Positions 7,101-14,589 of a stretch of 21,460 nt of DNA are shown piece after piece. The notes under the pieces are model-generated. The model saw only the letters and a list, made by a program, of their open reading frames with translations. It had not been told where the DNA came from and did no database searches. The DNA comes from JASEHD01 sp964471945 (GTDB taxonomy: Bacteria > Bacteroidota > Ignavibacteria > UBA10030 > SZUA-254): assembly GCA_964471945.1 (NCBI GenBank), contig CAYYIJ010000038.1:1-21460 (forward strand), read 5' to 3'. Positions within the stretch are counted from its first letter, which is position 1. Each line of letters begins with the position of its first letter. The position numbers and the translations under genes are program-made.

Positions 7101-8411
7101 ATGTCCAAAGTAGAAGTTGTAATGCCGCAGTTAGGTGAAAGTCTCACCGAAGGTACGATAGTAAAATGGCACAAAAAGCCGGGTGAAAAAATTAAGAAAG
7201 ATGAAACACTCCTTGAAATCAGCACTGATAAGGTCGATTCTGAAATTCCATCACCTGCATCAGGTGTTATAATAAAAATATTATTTGAAGAACAAAAAAC
7301 GGTTGCTGTCCGGACGGTCATTGCCGAAATAGATACGGAAGCGACTTCAGTTCCAGTAGAATCATCTTTAAAATCCAATGATGCACAAAGAGTCGAGATT
7401 ACTCAGAAACCGACTACATCATTAGTAGTTGAGCCTAAAGATTCAGGTAAGCCTGTCGATAGCAGATTTTATTCACCACTTGTTCTAAGCATAGCACGTG
7501 AGGAGGGCGTTTCTATGAATGAACTTGAACAAATTCCCGGTTCGGGGAGTGGCGGCAGAGTTACTAAGAAAGATATTCTAGCGTATGTTAATACACTTAA
7601 GACAAGTAAAGCTGTCTCTACCATTATCCAACCAACTCAACCGCTCCAGATTGGACATGTTGAAACGACCTTAAAACATATCGAGAGCGGAGACCTGACA
7701 CAAAGATATCCTTCTCCACAATACGAAATATTACAGATGAGTAATGTGATTTCAAAAATGTCTGAACACATGGTACATAGTGTTCGAACATCACCACACG
7801 TTTGGGCAGTGCATGAATGTGATATGACAAATGTTGATAAAGCAAGGAGAAAGAACGCGGATTCGTTTGAAAAACGGGAAGGATTTAAGTTAACCTATAC
7901 ACCATTTGTTTGCGACGCGGTTATTAAAGCATTGAAACAATACCCGCTTGTCAATGCATCAATTGATGGAGATAAGATCATATTGAAGAAATTCGTTAAT
8001 CTTGGTATTGCTGTTGCGTCCGAGAACGGATTAATCGTTCCGGTTATTAAAAATGCAGATGAAAAGAATTTTGTAGGTCTCGCCCGTTCGTTGAATGATC
8101 TTGCAACAAGAGCGCGCATCAAGCGACTTGTTCCGTCAGAGATTGAAGGTGGCACATTCACAATAACTAACTTTGGTGTGTTTAATACTTTGATTGGGAT
8201 ACCGATTATCAATCAGCCGCAGGTTGCGATACTTGGAACAGGGGCTATAAAGAAGTCTCCTGTTGTTATAAACGATGCCATCGCCATTCGATCAATCGCG
8301 CATTTAACACTCGCATTTGATCATCGAATCGTCGATGGTGCGTTAGGTGGAACATTTCTTGAGACAATATGCAAGTTGTTGGAGAATTACGATTCTGAGA
8401 AAATATTATAA
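7101..8411 (+). CDS. Dihydrolipoyl acyltransferase (E2) of the 2-oxoacid dehydrogenase complex
   Basis: E2 carries acyl groups on a lipoyl arm and transfers them to CoA, and forms the core of the complex. In the 436 residues there is a single lipoyl domain (1-78) with the modifiable lysine K44 in TDKVDSE, a linker rich in Pro, Ser and Thr, a peripheral subunit-binding domain (about 123-163; SPLVLSIAREEGV, GRVTKKDIL), then a second linker and the catalytic domain (about 195-436), which ends with the active-site FDHRIVDG (H408, D412). All parts are intact. It lies 19 nt after the nucleotidyltransferase stop and 59 nt before lipA. The fused E1 supports a branched-chain-type complex; a pyruvate-type substrate cannot be excluded. 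Confidence 0.95.
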   Translation: MSKVEVVMPQLGESLTEGTIVKWHKKPGEKIKKDETLLEISTDKVDSEIPSPASGVIIKILFEEQKTVAVRTVIAEIDTEATSVPVESSLKSNDAQRVEITQKPTTSLVVEPKDSGKPVDSRFYSPLVLSIAREEGVSMNELEQIPGSGSGGRVTKKDILAYVNTLKTSKAVSTIIQPTQPLQIGHVETTLKHIESGDLTQRYPSPQYEILQMSNVISKMSEHMVHSVRTSPHVWAVHECDMTNVDKARRKNADSFEKREGFKLTYTPFVCDAVIKALKQYPLVNASIDGDKIILKKFVNLGIAVASENGLIVPVIKNADEKNFVGLARSLNDLATRARIKRLVPSEIEGGTFTITNFGVFNTLIGIPIINQPQVAILGTGAIKKSPVVINDAIAIRSIAHLTLAFDHRIVDGALGGTFLETICKLLENYDSEKIL

Positions 8412-8415
8412 TATA

Positions 8416-8462
8416 ACCACGGATTTTCAAAGATGTCACGGATTGAATCTGTGATCAGTGGT
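8416..8462. repeat. Intergenic repeat with direct and inverted copies of CACGGATT
   Basis: The short spacer between E2 and lipA contains CACGGATT twice (8418-8425 and 8437-8444, period 19). The second copy forms a hairpin with AATCTGTG (8446-8453, one G-T pair), inside an outer ACCAC/GTGGT pair (8416-8420 with 8458-8462). This looks like a fragment of a dispersed intergenic repeat rather than a terminator, because no T-tract follows. It could form RNA structure just upstream of lipA. Confidence 0.45.
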
Positions 8463-8470
8463 AAATTGAT

Positions 8471-9334
8471 ATGAAACATAATTTAGAAAAATATAATCAA
8501 CTCCGTCGACCTGAGTGGCTGAAGTCAAAGATACCATCGGGTGAAAATTACTCACGATTGAAATCTCTTATTGAAGTCAGGAAGCTTCACACAGTTTGCG
8601 AAGAAGCCCGATGCCCGAATATGGGTGAATGCTGGAACCACGGCACCGCGACATTCATGATTCTCGGAGATATCTGTACACGTAGCTGTGGATTCTGCGC
8701 TGTCAAAACCGGCAAGCCAACAGAGCTTGATATTCGAGAACCGTTTCGTGTTGCCGAGGCAGTCAAGATGTTGGGTATTCGCCATGTCGTTATTACTTCA
8801 GTTAATCGTGACGAGTTGTTCGATGGTGGAGCGCAGATATTTGCCGAGACAATCAGGCAAATTCGTTTGGTAAATCCGATCACAAAAGTTGAAGTTCTTA
8901 TTCCCGATTTCAGAGGAGACGAATTCGCATTGAACACTGTGCTTAATTCGGTCCCCGATATTTTAAATCATAATGTGGAAACAGTTCCGCGTTTATATCC
9001 AATTGTAAGGCCGAAAGCAAACTACGACCGCTCTCTCGAACTTCTTGACCGAGCAAAGCGAAAAGGTTTTAAAATTAAAACAGGTTTAATGCTTGGTATC
9101 GGAGAAACAATTGTCGAAGTAATTGAAGTGATGAAAGAACTAAGGAAAATCAAATGCGATATTCTAACATTTGGACAATATCTTCAACCTACAAAAGAAC
9201 ATCTTTCAATCGAACGATTTGTTCATCCTGATGAATTCAAAATGTTAAAAGAAACAGGTTTGAAAATGGATTTCAAACATATAGAATCAGGACCACTGGT
9301 TCGAAGTTCGTATCGTGCAGAGGGGCAGGTCTAA
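8471..9334 (+). CDS. lipA: Lipoyl synthase (radical SAM)
   Basis: LipA inserts two sulfur atoms into protein-bound octanoyl groups. The 287 residues show the auxiliary cluster motif CEEARCPNMGEC (C43, C48, C54), the radical SAM motif CTRSCGFC (C69, C73, C76), the TSVNRDEL segment, LMLGIGE, and the C-terminal RSSYRAEGQ with the serine ligand (about 279) of the auxiliary cluster. Length and motifs match the family. It ends the dehydrogenase/lipoylation cluster and acts on octanoyl-E2 made by LipB. Confidence 0.97.
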   Translation: MKHNLEKYNQLRRPEWLKSKIPSGENYSRLKSLIEVRKLHTVCEEARCPNMGECWNHGTATFMILGDICTRSCGFCAVKTGKPTELDIREPFRVAEAVKMLGIRHVVITSVNRDELFDGGAQIFAETIRQIRLVNPITKVEVLIPDFRGDEFALNTVLNSVPDILNHNVETVPRLYPIVRPKANYDRSLELLDRAKRKGFKIKTGLMLGIGETIVEVIEVMKELRKIKCDILTFGQYLQPTKEHLSIERFVHPDEFKMLKETGLKMDFKHIESGPLVRSSYRAEGQV

Positions 9335-9353
9335 CTCATAATCAAAATATATC

Positions 9354-9382
9354 TTGCCTGTAATCAAAAATTTCGTTAAATT
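9354..9382 (+). promoter_or_regulatory. Candidate sigma70-type promoter for rplM operon
   Basis: TTGCCT (9354-9359) and TAAATT (9377-9382) are separated by 17 nt, in the 145-bp gap between lipA and rplM. Both hexamers match the consensus partly (4 and 5 of 6). It would give an rplM leader of about 90 nt containing the hairpins at 9405-9440. Confidence 0.35.
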
Positions 9383-9404
9383 TATATTCATCTCCCGATA
9401 ATAA

Positions 9405-9441
9405 GGGTGTTCCTACCCGCCTTGTATGGTGGGTTTCTTTT
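9405..9441 (+). terminator. Terminator-like hairpin (possible attenuator) upstream of rplM
   Basis: ACCCGCC (9415-9421), loop TTGTAT, then GGTGGGT (9428-9434) pairs over 7 bp with one G-U, followed by TTCTTTTG. It may terminate the lipA transcript. The left arm can instead pair as GGGT (9405-9408) with ACCC (9415-9418), which would be a simple alternative hairpin. If the promoter at 9354 is real, this hairpin is within the rplM leader and could attenuate the ribosomal-protein operon. Confidence 0.5.
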
Positions 9442-9479
9442 GATATATTGTGTTTTCATTAAAAAAATAAGGAAATATT

Positions 9480-9923
9480 GTGGCATTAGCTCAGAGACTA
9501 ACATATCATTTTAAACAGAACGAGATCAATCCAAAATGGTTTCTCGTGGACGCAAACGGTTTAACACTTGGACGGATTGCAAGCCGTGTAGCTCACATCT
9601 TACGTGGGAAACATAAACCTATCTTCACACCCAATGTCGATTGTGGAGATTTTGTTGTCGTCGTGAATGCTGAAAAGGTGAAGCTCACCGGTAAACGTAG
9701 TGAATTGAAAACTTATTTCCATCATACACTATACCCAGCAGGTGCCACTGTCCAATCGTATAAGGAATTGATGAAGACACATCCTGAAAGAATATTTGAA
9801 CATGCTGTTAAAGGGATGATTCCGCATAACCGGCTCGGAGCCCGAGTCATTAAAAAACTTAAAGTATATCGCGGTGTGGCTCATCCACACAATGCTCAAA
9901 AACCTGAACCAATCAAGATTTAA
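9480..9923 (+). CDS. rplM: 50S ribosomal protein L13
   Basis: L13 is a large-subunit protein that binds 23S rRNA early in assembly. The 147 residues have WFLVDANGLTLGRIAS, the LRGKHKPIFTPNVDCGDFVVVVNA core, KTYFHHTLYPAG and MIPHNRLGARVIKKLKVYRG, all standard. The start is GTG at 9480, with AAGGAA at 9469-9474; the N-terminus fits this start. It is followed after 15 nt by rpsI, the usual partner. Confidence 0.97.
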   Translation: MALAQRLTYHFKQNEINPKWFLVDANGLTLGRIASRVAHILRGKHKPIFTPNVDCGDFVVVVNAEKVKLTGKRSELKTYFHHTLYPAGATVQSYKELMKTHPERIFEHAVKGMIPHNRLGARVIKKLKVYRGVAHPHNAQKPEPIKI

Positions 9924-9938
9924 AAATTAGGAATAAAA

Positions 9939-10331
9939 ATGATACATCATCATAAGATTGCAGTTGGACGTAGAAAAACAGCGGTTGCTCGTGTGATATT
10001 AAAATCAGGATCGGGTGAAATAAAAGTGAACGATAAAAAACTGGAACAATATTTCCCAGTTGGTACACTTCAGAATGAAGTGATGTTGCCTTTAATCGTA
10101 ACTGAGAATGCCGACAAGTACGATGTAGTCGTTAACGTAAATGGTGGGGGTCCATCTGGCCAGGCAGGAGCTGTAAAACTTGGTATCTCACGAGCATTGG
10201 TTGAGATGAATGCTGATTGTCGCACGAAACTTCGCGAACATGATCTTCTGACTCGTGACTCGCGAATGGTCGAGCGCAAAAAATATGGACAAAAGAAAGC
10301 TCGGAAACGATTCCAATTCAGTAAACGTTAA
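9939..10331 (+). CDS. rpsI: 30S ribosomal protein S9
   Basis: S9 is a small-subunit head protein whose C-terminal tail reaches the P-site tRNA. The 130 residues show KIAVGRRKTAVARV, the VNGGGPSGQAGAVKLGISRALVE-like core and the basic tail KKARKRFQFSKR ending in Lys-Arg, as expected. AGGA at 9928-9931 serves as ribosome binding site. It is co-transcribed with rplM; a 204-nt structured gap separates it from rpsB. Confidence 0.97.
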   Translation: MIHHHKIAVGRRKTAVARVILKSGSGEIKVNDKKLEQYFPVGTLQNEVMLPLIVTENADKYDVVVNVNGGGPSGQAGAVKLGISRALVEMNADCRTKLREHDLLTRDSRMVERKKYGQKKARKRFQFSKR

Positions 10332-10344
10332 GATTTGTTAAAAG

Positions 10345-10385
10345 GTTAGTTAGCTTTCGGGTTAATCAACCTGCCGCTAATTAAC
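10345..10385 (+). promoter_or_regulatory. Structured leader element upstream of rpsB
   Basis: In the 204-nt gap before rpsB, GTTAGTTAGC (10345-10354) pairs with GCTAATTAAC (10376-10385) over 10 bp (one G-U). Inside, CGGGTT (10358-10363) pairs with AACCTG (10368-10373) over 6 bp around the tetraloop AATC, leaving a small asymmetric internal loop. No T-tract follows, so it is not a classical terminator. In other bacteria rpsB-tsf is autoregulated by S2 through its leader, and this could be an analogous site. Confidence 0.45.
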
Positions 10386-10440
10386 AAATAACTATTAAAC
10401 CAATTAACTATCATACATACTCTCTGATTCTATTGGAAGT

Positions 10441-10487
10441 GTTCTGTTTGTTAAACATTAATCTTGATGATAGCAAACGGGATCCCG
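10441..10487 (+). promoter_or_regulatory. Second possible leader hairpin and CGGGATCCCG palindrome before rpsB
   Basis: GTTCTGTTTG (10441-10450) can pair with CAAACGGGAT (10474-10483) over 10 bp, three of them G-U. The right arm overlaps a perfect 10-bp palindrome, CGGGATCCCG (10478-10487). The stem lies about 50 nt upstream of the rpsB start, in a stretch that is more GC-rich than the rest of the gap. It may form part of the same regulatory leader as 10345-10385; with so many wobble pairs this is tentative. Confidence 0.3.
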
Positions 10488-10535
10488 GTGGAAGTTGACG
10501 AGGGTAGAAGAACTAACTAACATAGGAGTAATAAA

Positions 10536-11291
10536 ATGCCTCGTATTGAATTAACTGACTTACTAGATGCAGGTGCTCACTTTGGGCATCTGACACGCCG
10601 TTGGAATCCTAAGATGAAACCCTTTATCTTTATGGAACGTAACGGTATTCACATTATTGATCTGAAAAAAACCCAAGAATTACTTGAAGGTGCTTGTAAC
10701 GCACTTACCAACATTGTTAGTGATGGTAAGAAAGTTCTTTTCGTCGGCACGAAAAGCCAGGCAAGTCAGATAATTGAAGAAGAAGCAAAACGAAGTGGCG
10801 CCTTTTTTGTCGCTAAACGGTGGCTTGGTGGAATGTTAACGAATTTCACAACGATTCGCAAGAGTGTAAAGCGATTACAAAACATTGAGAAGATGGAAAT
10901 TGATGGCACATACGATAAAATAACAAAGAAAGAAACACTTGTGTTAGACCGGGAGAAAGAGAAACTTTCAGATGTCTTATCAGGTGTTGTTGATATGACG
11001 AGAGCGCCAGGTGCTCTTTTTATTGTTGATATCAAAAAGGAAGAGATTGCAGTTAAGGAAGCAAAAAGTCTAGGTATTCCAGTGTTTGCTATCGTCGATA
11101 CTAATTGCGATCCGACAACTGTTGACTATCCAATTCCCGCGAATGATGATGCTATTAAATCCATACAAGCAATCACAAAAATTATTGCTGACGCAGTTCT
11201 CGAGGGTAAGGAACGAGTTAGCGAAATGCAACAGGCTATGGAAGAGGAAGCTCGAGAATTTACAGAAACCAAAAAAGAGAAAAAAGATTAA
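10536..11291 (+). CDS. rpsB: 30S ribosomal protein S2
   Basis: S2 binds the small-subunit body near S1 and is a late-assembly protein. The 251 residues contain LLDAGAHFGHLTRRWNPKM, the GIHIIDLKKT helix, LFVGTKSQA, KRWLGGMLTNF, ALFIVDIKKE and FAIVDTNCDP, all family hallmarks, then an extended charged C-terminal tail (EEEAREFTETKKEKKD). TAGGAG at 10521-10526 is a good ribosome binding site. It is followed closely by tsf, the conserved order, and is probably transcribed with it. Confidence 0.97.
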   Translation: MPRIELTDLLDAGAHFGHLTRRWNPKMKPFIFMERNGIHIIDLKKTQELLEGACNALTNIVSDGKKVLFVGTKSQASQIIEEEAKRSGAFFVAKRWLGGMLTNFTTIRKSVKRLQNIEKMEIDGTYDKITKKETLVLDREKEKLSDVLSGVVDMTRAPGALFIVDIKKEEIAVKEAKSLGIPVFAIVDTNCDPTTVDYPIPANDDAIKSIQAITKIIADAVLEGKERVSEMQQAMEEEAREFTETKKEKKD

Positions 11292-11311
11292 AAATAGGAA
11301 TGAGAGAGAAT

Positions 11312-11911
11312 ATGGAAATTACATCAGAACAAGTAAAGATATTACGCGATCATACAGGCGCCGGGATGATGGATTGTAAAAAAGCCCTTGCAGAAACTCA
11401 TGGTGATATGGAGAAAGCTGTAGATTATCTTCGTAAGAAAGGTGCAGCAACTGCTGAAAAGCGTGCAGATCGTACAACAAACCAGGGATTAGTCGAAGCA
11501 TACATTCATGCCGGTGGACGGATCGGCTCGATGGTGGAAGTTAATTGTGAAACCGACTTTGTCGCAAAAACAGACGGTTTCAGAATGCTTGCACGCGAGC
11601 TTGCGATGCAGATCGCAGCGATGAACCCACTCTACATCAATCGAGAGGATGTAGCGAAAGAAACTATCGAACATGAATTGGAAATCTACCGTACCCAAGC
11701 ACAGAACGATAAAAAACCTGAACAAGTAGTAGAGCGGATTGCTGAAGGGAAATTAGAAAAATATTTTCAGGAATTCTGCTTAACAGAACAAACATACATT
11801 AAAGATTCTGGAAAAACAATTAAGGATTTAATCCTAGATATGATGTCAAAAACAGGGGAAAAGATCACGATCCGAAGATTCAAACGATTTCATCTTGGGG
11901 AAAATTCATAA
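11312..11911 (+). CDS. tsf: Elongation factor Ts
   Basis: EF-Ts recycles EF-Tu by GDP/GTP exchange. The product begins MEITSEQVKILRDHTGAGMMDCKKAL, an N-terminal UBA-like domain, then VEVNCETDFVAK with the TDF motif that contacts EF-Tu. At 199 residues it is a short form resembling the compact EF-Ts of some bacteria, lacking the duplicated core of the roughly 280-residue type. The ATG at 11312 is preferred because family N-termini begin here; the in-frame ATG at 11300 (203 residues) has an AGGA too close to it. It ends just before a strong terminator. Confidence 0.93.
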   Translation: MEITSEQVKILRDHTGAGMMDCKKALAETHGDMEKAVDYLRKKGAATAEKRADRTTNQGLVEAYIHAGGRIGSMVEVNCETDFVAKTDGFRMLARELAMQIAAMNPLYINREDVAKETIEHELEIYRTQAQNDKKPEQVVERIAEGKLEKYFQEFCLTEQTYIKDSGKTIKDLILDMMSKTGEKITIRRFKRFHLGENS

Positions 11912-11922
11912 AATTTATAATC

Positions 11923-11948
11923 AGGTCTCATTCAATGAGACCTTTTTT
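11923..11948 (+). terminator. Strong intrinsic terminator between tsf and pyrH
   Basis: AGGTCTCAT (11923-11931), loop TCA, ATGAGACCT (11935-11943) is a perfect 9-bp stem followed by TTTTT. It lies 11 nt after the tsf stop and its T-tract ends 5 nt before the pyrH GTG start. It either ends the rpsB-tsf transcript, partially, or controls read-through to pyrH-frr. In the folded RNA the hairpin would occupy the pyrH ribosome-binding region. Confidence 0.85.
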
Positions 11949-11953
11949 AATCT

Positions 11954-12685
11954 GTGAAGAAAATCAAACCAAAATATAATCGAATTTTGATAAAAGTCAG
12001 TGGTGAAGCACTGATGGGTGAAAATAATTTCGGTATAGATTCTAAGGTTCTGAGTCGATTTGCGAATGAGATTGCCGAAATTCACCGTATGGGAGTTGAG
12101 ATCGGGATTGTTATTGGTGGTGGAAATATATACCGAGGCGTCGAAAATTCTTCCGATGGTGTTGATAAAGTAACAGGTGATCATATGGGAATGCTTGCTA
12201 CAATTATTAATGGTCTTGCACTGCAGAGCGCGCTAGAGCATTGCGGGATATTTACTCGCTTGATGAGTTCGATTAAAATGGAAGAGATGGCTGAGCCGTT
12301 CATCAGACGACGCGCAATCCGACATCTTGAAAAAGGACGTGTTGTTATCTTCGGTGCCGGGACGGGAAATCCATATTTCACCACAGATTCTGCAGCGGCG
12401 CTCCGTGCCGTTGAGATACATGCCGATGTAATAATCAAAGGTACGCGGGTTGAAGGTGTATATAATTGCGATCCAGAAAAATATAAAAATGCTTTTAAAT
12501 TTGATGAATTATCGTACATGGATATTCTGGAAAAAGATTTAAAAGCGATGGACTTGACTGCGATAACACTTTGTAAGGAAAATAAGATGCCTATTATTGT
12601 ATTCAATATGAATTCTCCGGGCAACCTTAAGCGATTAATTGCAGGAAAAAAAATTGGCACACTTATTTGCTCGAGGAGTGATTAG
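11954..12685 (+). CDS. pyrH: UMP kinase
   Basis: PyrH phosphorylates UMP to UDP in pyrimidine nucleotide synthesis and is a hexameric, allosterically controlled amino-acid-kinase-fold enzyme. The 243 residues show YNRILIKVSGEAL, GIVIGGGNIYRG, DHMGMLATIINGLAL, VIFGAGTGNPYFTTDSAAALRA, IIKGTRVEGVYNCDP and TAITLCKENKMPIIVFN, all standard. The only reasonable start is GTG at 11954 (VKKIKPKYNRI): no ATG or TTG lies upstream in frame near it, and the N-terminus would be truncated by later ones. There is no free ribosome binding site because the terminator occupies that position. frr follows after 16 nt. Confidence 0.95.
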   Translation: MKKIKPKYNRILIKVSGEALMGENNFGIDSKVLSRFANEIAEIHRMGVEIGIVIGGGNIYRGVENSSDGVDKVTGDHMGMLATIINGLALQSALEHCGIFTRLMSSIKMEEMAEPFIRRRAIRHLEKGRVVIFGAGTGNPYFTTDSAAALRAVEIHADVIIKGTRVEGVYNCDPEKYKNAFKFDELSYMDILEKDLKAMDLTAITLCKENKMPIIVFNMNSPGNLKRLIAGKKIGTLICSRSD

Positions 12686-12701
12686 AAAAAAAAGGAATTG
12701 C

Positions 12702-13259
12702 ATGATAAAAGAAATTATTAAACAAACAGAAGACAAGATGAAAAAAGGGGTTGAAGTTGTCAGGCAAGAATTTAGTAAAATTCGGACAGGTAAAGCAACT
12801 ACTACATTGCTTGATGGTGTTAAGGTTGATTGTTACGGCTCTCAGATGCCGCTCAATCAAATAGCTAACGTGAGTGTAAAGGATATTCATACAATAACTG
12901 TTCAACCTTGGGATAAAACAATGATCCAACCGATCGAGAAAGCAGTCATTGCAGCGAATTTAGGATTAAACCCGATTTCTGATGCAAATGGAATTCGTGT
13001 CCCAATTCCACCCCTCAACGAAGAGAGGCGGAAAGAATTAGTAAAATTAGTCAAGAAGTTTGCTGAAGAGGGAAAAATTGCGATCAGGAATGTTCGCCGT
13101 GATGCTATCGAACATCTAAAGAAATCAGAAAAATCTGAACATTTCTCTGAAGATGATCGTAAACGTGCCGAGCAAGATGTTCAGAAAATGACAGATCGAT
13201 TTATCAAGGATGTTGATGGATTAGTAGCGTTGAAGGAAAAAGAAATAATGGAAGTATGA
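12702..13259 (+). CDS. frr: Ribosome recycling factor
   Basis: RRF splits post-termination ribosomes together with EF-G. The 185 residues equal the usual length, with EFSKIRTGKATTTLLDGVKVDCYG, VSVKDIHTITVQPWDK, GLNPISDANGIRVPIPPLNEERRKELVK and the C-terminal helical repeats. The ATG at 12702, preceded by AAGGAA (12692-12697), gives the exact family N-terminus; an upstream ATG in the same frame at 12639 overlaps pyrH and adds an unlike extension. It is expressed with pyrH. Confidence 0.96.
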   Translation: MIKEIIKQTEDKMKKGVEVVRQEFSKIRTGKATTTLLDGVKVDCYGSQMPLNQIANVSVKDIHTITVQPWDKTMIQPIEKAVIAANLGLNPISDANGIRVPIPPLNEERRKELVKLVKKFAEEGKIAIRNVRRDAIEHLKKSEKSEHFSEDDRKRAEQDVQKMTDRFIKDVDGLVALKEKEIMEV

Positions 13260-13282
13260 AGTTCATAGAGTTATGCTAATTC

Positions 13283-13318
13283 GCCGGTTTATAAATTATG
13301 AACTGGCATTTTTTATTT
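13283..13318 (+). terminator. Intrinsic terminator after frr
   Basis: GCCGGTTT (13283-13290) pairs with GAACTGGC (13300-13307), including G-U pairs, followed by ATTTTTTATTTAT. It closes the pyrH-frr unit. A competing inverted repeat AGTTCATA (13260-13267) with TATGAACT (13297-13304) overlaps its right arm. Confidence 0.75.
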
Positions 13319-13390
13319 ATTGGGGAGCAGCGAAACATTCCATTCCAATATTTCGTAAGCCATTGTAGGATATTTAGAAAGTAATTTAAT

Positions 13391-14071
13391 ATGGAAACAA
13401 ACGAGCAAACACCCCGCCGATTATACAAATCACGCCGAAATAAGGTGATTGATGGTATTTGCGGAGGTGTTGCTGAATATTTTGATATCGATCCAACAAT
13501 TGTTCGTCTCTTATGGATCTTAGTTACATTTATGGGCGGTTCGGGATTCATACTCTATATTGTTGCAATGATCATTATACCTGTTAATCCTGAGCATTTA
13601 GCAATACCACAATCAATGTCACAGCAGATGAACGGTAGTGCAGATAAAAGACGTTTTTTTGGTGTGATGCTTATCCTAATTGGTGCTTTGCTCCTTATGT
13701 TGAATATGGGTTGGTTCTGGGGATTTGGCTGGTGGTCTTTTTCCCATAAAATTATACTGCCGATATTATTTATTTTAATAGGAGCACTCTTTATATTCAT
13801 TCACACAACTAAAAAGAATAAACATAATCCCATGACTCACGAGGGAGATTCTCCTCGACTTCTATCGATAAAGGAATTACGACGTTCTAAATCAAATCGC
13901 AAATTGTTTGGAGTTTGTGGTGGAACTGCAGAATATTTCAATATCGATCCGACTATAGTTCGTTTCATTTTTATTGCTCTCGTATTGATGTCGGTTGGAT
14001 GGGGATTACTGATTTACATTATTCTTGGGATCGTGATGCCTGAAGAAAAATTGTCTTCGAAAACTGTGTAA
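13391..14071 (+). CDS. Tandem PspC-domain membrane protein
   Basis: The 226-residue protein contains two PspC domains: residues about 10-65 (LYKSRRNKVIDGICGGVAEYFDIDPTIVR plus a membrane helix) and about 162-217 (LRRSKSNRKLFGVCGGTAEYFNIDPTIVR plus a helix). Between them lie two further hydrophobic helices (FFGVMLILIGALLLMLNM, IILPILFILIGALFIFI). PspC-type proteins act in envelope-stress sensing in other bacteria. The duplication suggests an internal gene duplication. It is 10 nt before another membrane gene and likely co-transcribed with it. A definite function cannot be claimed. Confidence 0.88.
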   Translation: METNEQTPRRLYKSRRNKVIDGICGGVAEYFDIDPTIVRLLWILVTFMGGSGFILYIVAMIIIPVNPEHLAIPQSMSQQMNGSADKRRFFGVMLILIGALLLMLNMGWFWGFGWWSFSHKIILPILFILIGALFIFIHTTKKNKHNPMTHEGDSPRLLSIKELRRSKSNRKLFGVCGGTAEYFNIDPTIVRFIFIALVLMSVGWGLLIYIILGIVMPEEKLSSKTV

Positions 14072-14081
14072 AGAACATCCA

Positions 14082-14579
14082 ATGAATATTACTCGAAATA
14101 AAATATCCTGGTTTGGCATCGCATTAATAATTGTAGGTGTTGCAATGCTCTTGAATCGACTAAATATATTTAATATCGCTTTTTCCGTTATCTTCTGGCC
14201 CCTTATCATGATAGGTGGTTTAATCGCTGTCGCACATGGATTTTCACAAAATCGACAAGGTAAGATATATTGGGGGACGGTACTTTTTCTATATTCATTA
14301 TTATTTCTTCTTCGTTCGATAGACACTATAGAGCTTTATACAAATATATTTTTCGCTTCAACGTTTTTAATTTTTGGGATTGGATTTTTTATGTTGTTCC
14401 TGAATAATCTTAAAGATTGGCACTTTCTTATTCCAGCAATTTTACTGACTGGTATTGGAAGTCTTTTCATTTTTACAGAATATGGCTGTTTATCGCATCG
14501 GGAATTATTGGTCGTTGTACGAACGTATTGGCCCGTGGTTTTAATTTTGTTCGGTGTAGTAATCCTCTTGAGGAAATGA
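14082..14579 (+). CDS. Small multi-helix membrane protein, LiaF/DUF5668-like
   Basis: The 165 residues contain five or so hydrophobic helices: KISWFGIALIIVGVAMLLNRL, a FWPLIMIGGLIAV segment, GTVLFLYSLLFLLRSI, FASTFLIFGIGFFMLFL, IPAILLTGIGSLFIF and YWPVVLILFGVVILL. The WFGIALIIVGVAMLL and YWPVVLILFGVVILLRK phrases recall the LiaI/LiaF transmembrane region found beside PspC proteins in stress-response clusters. No soluble domain or catalytic motif is visible. Placement directly after the double-PspC gene supports a shared envelope role. It is not specific enough for a gene name. Confidence 0.8.
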   Translation: MNITRNKISWFGIALIIVGVAMLLNRLNIFNIAFSVIFWPLIMIGGLIAVAHGFSQNRQGKIYWGTVLFLYSLLFLLRSIDTIELYTNIFFASTFLIFGIGFFMLFLNNLKDWHFLIPAILLTGIGSLFIFTEYGCLSHRELLVVVRTYWPVVLILFGVVILLRK

Positions 14580-14589
14580 GATTTTGGGT

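Noticed and set aside
12181..12660. Minus-strand ORF of 159 codons opposite pyrH
   Set aside because: It lies entirely inside pyrH in antisense and its translation shows no recognisable domain.
12639..12701. frr start at 12639
   Set aside because: It overlaps pyrH and adds residues absent from ribosome recycling factors; 12702 has a ribosome binding site and gives the exact family length.
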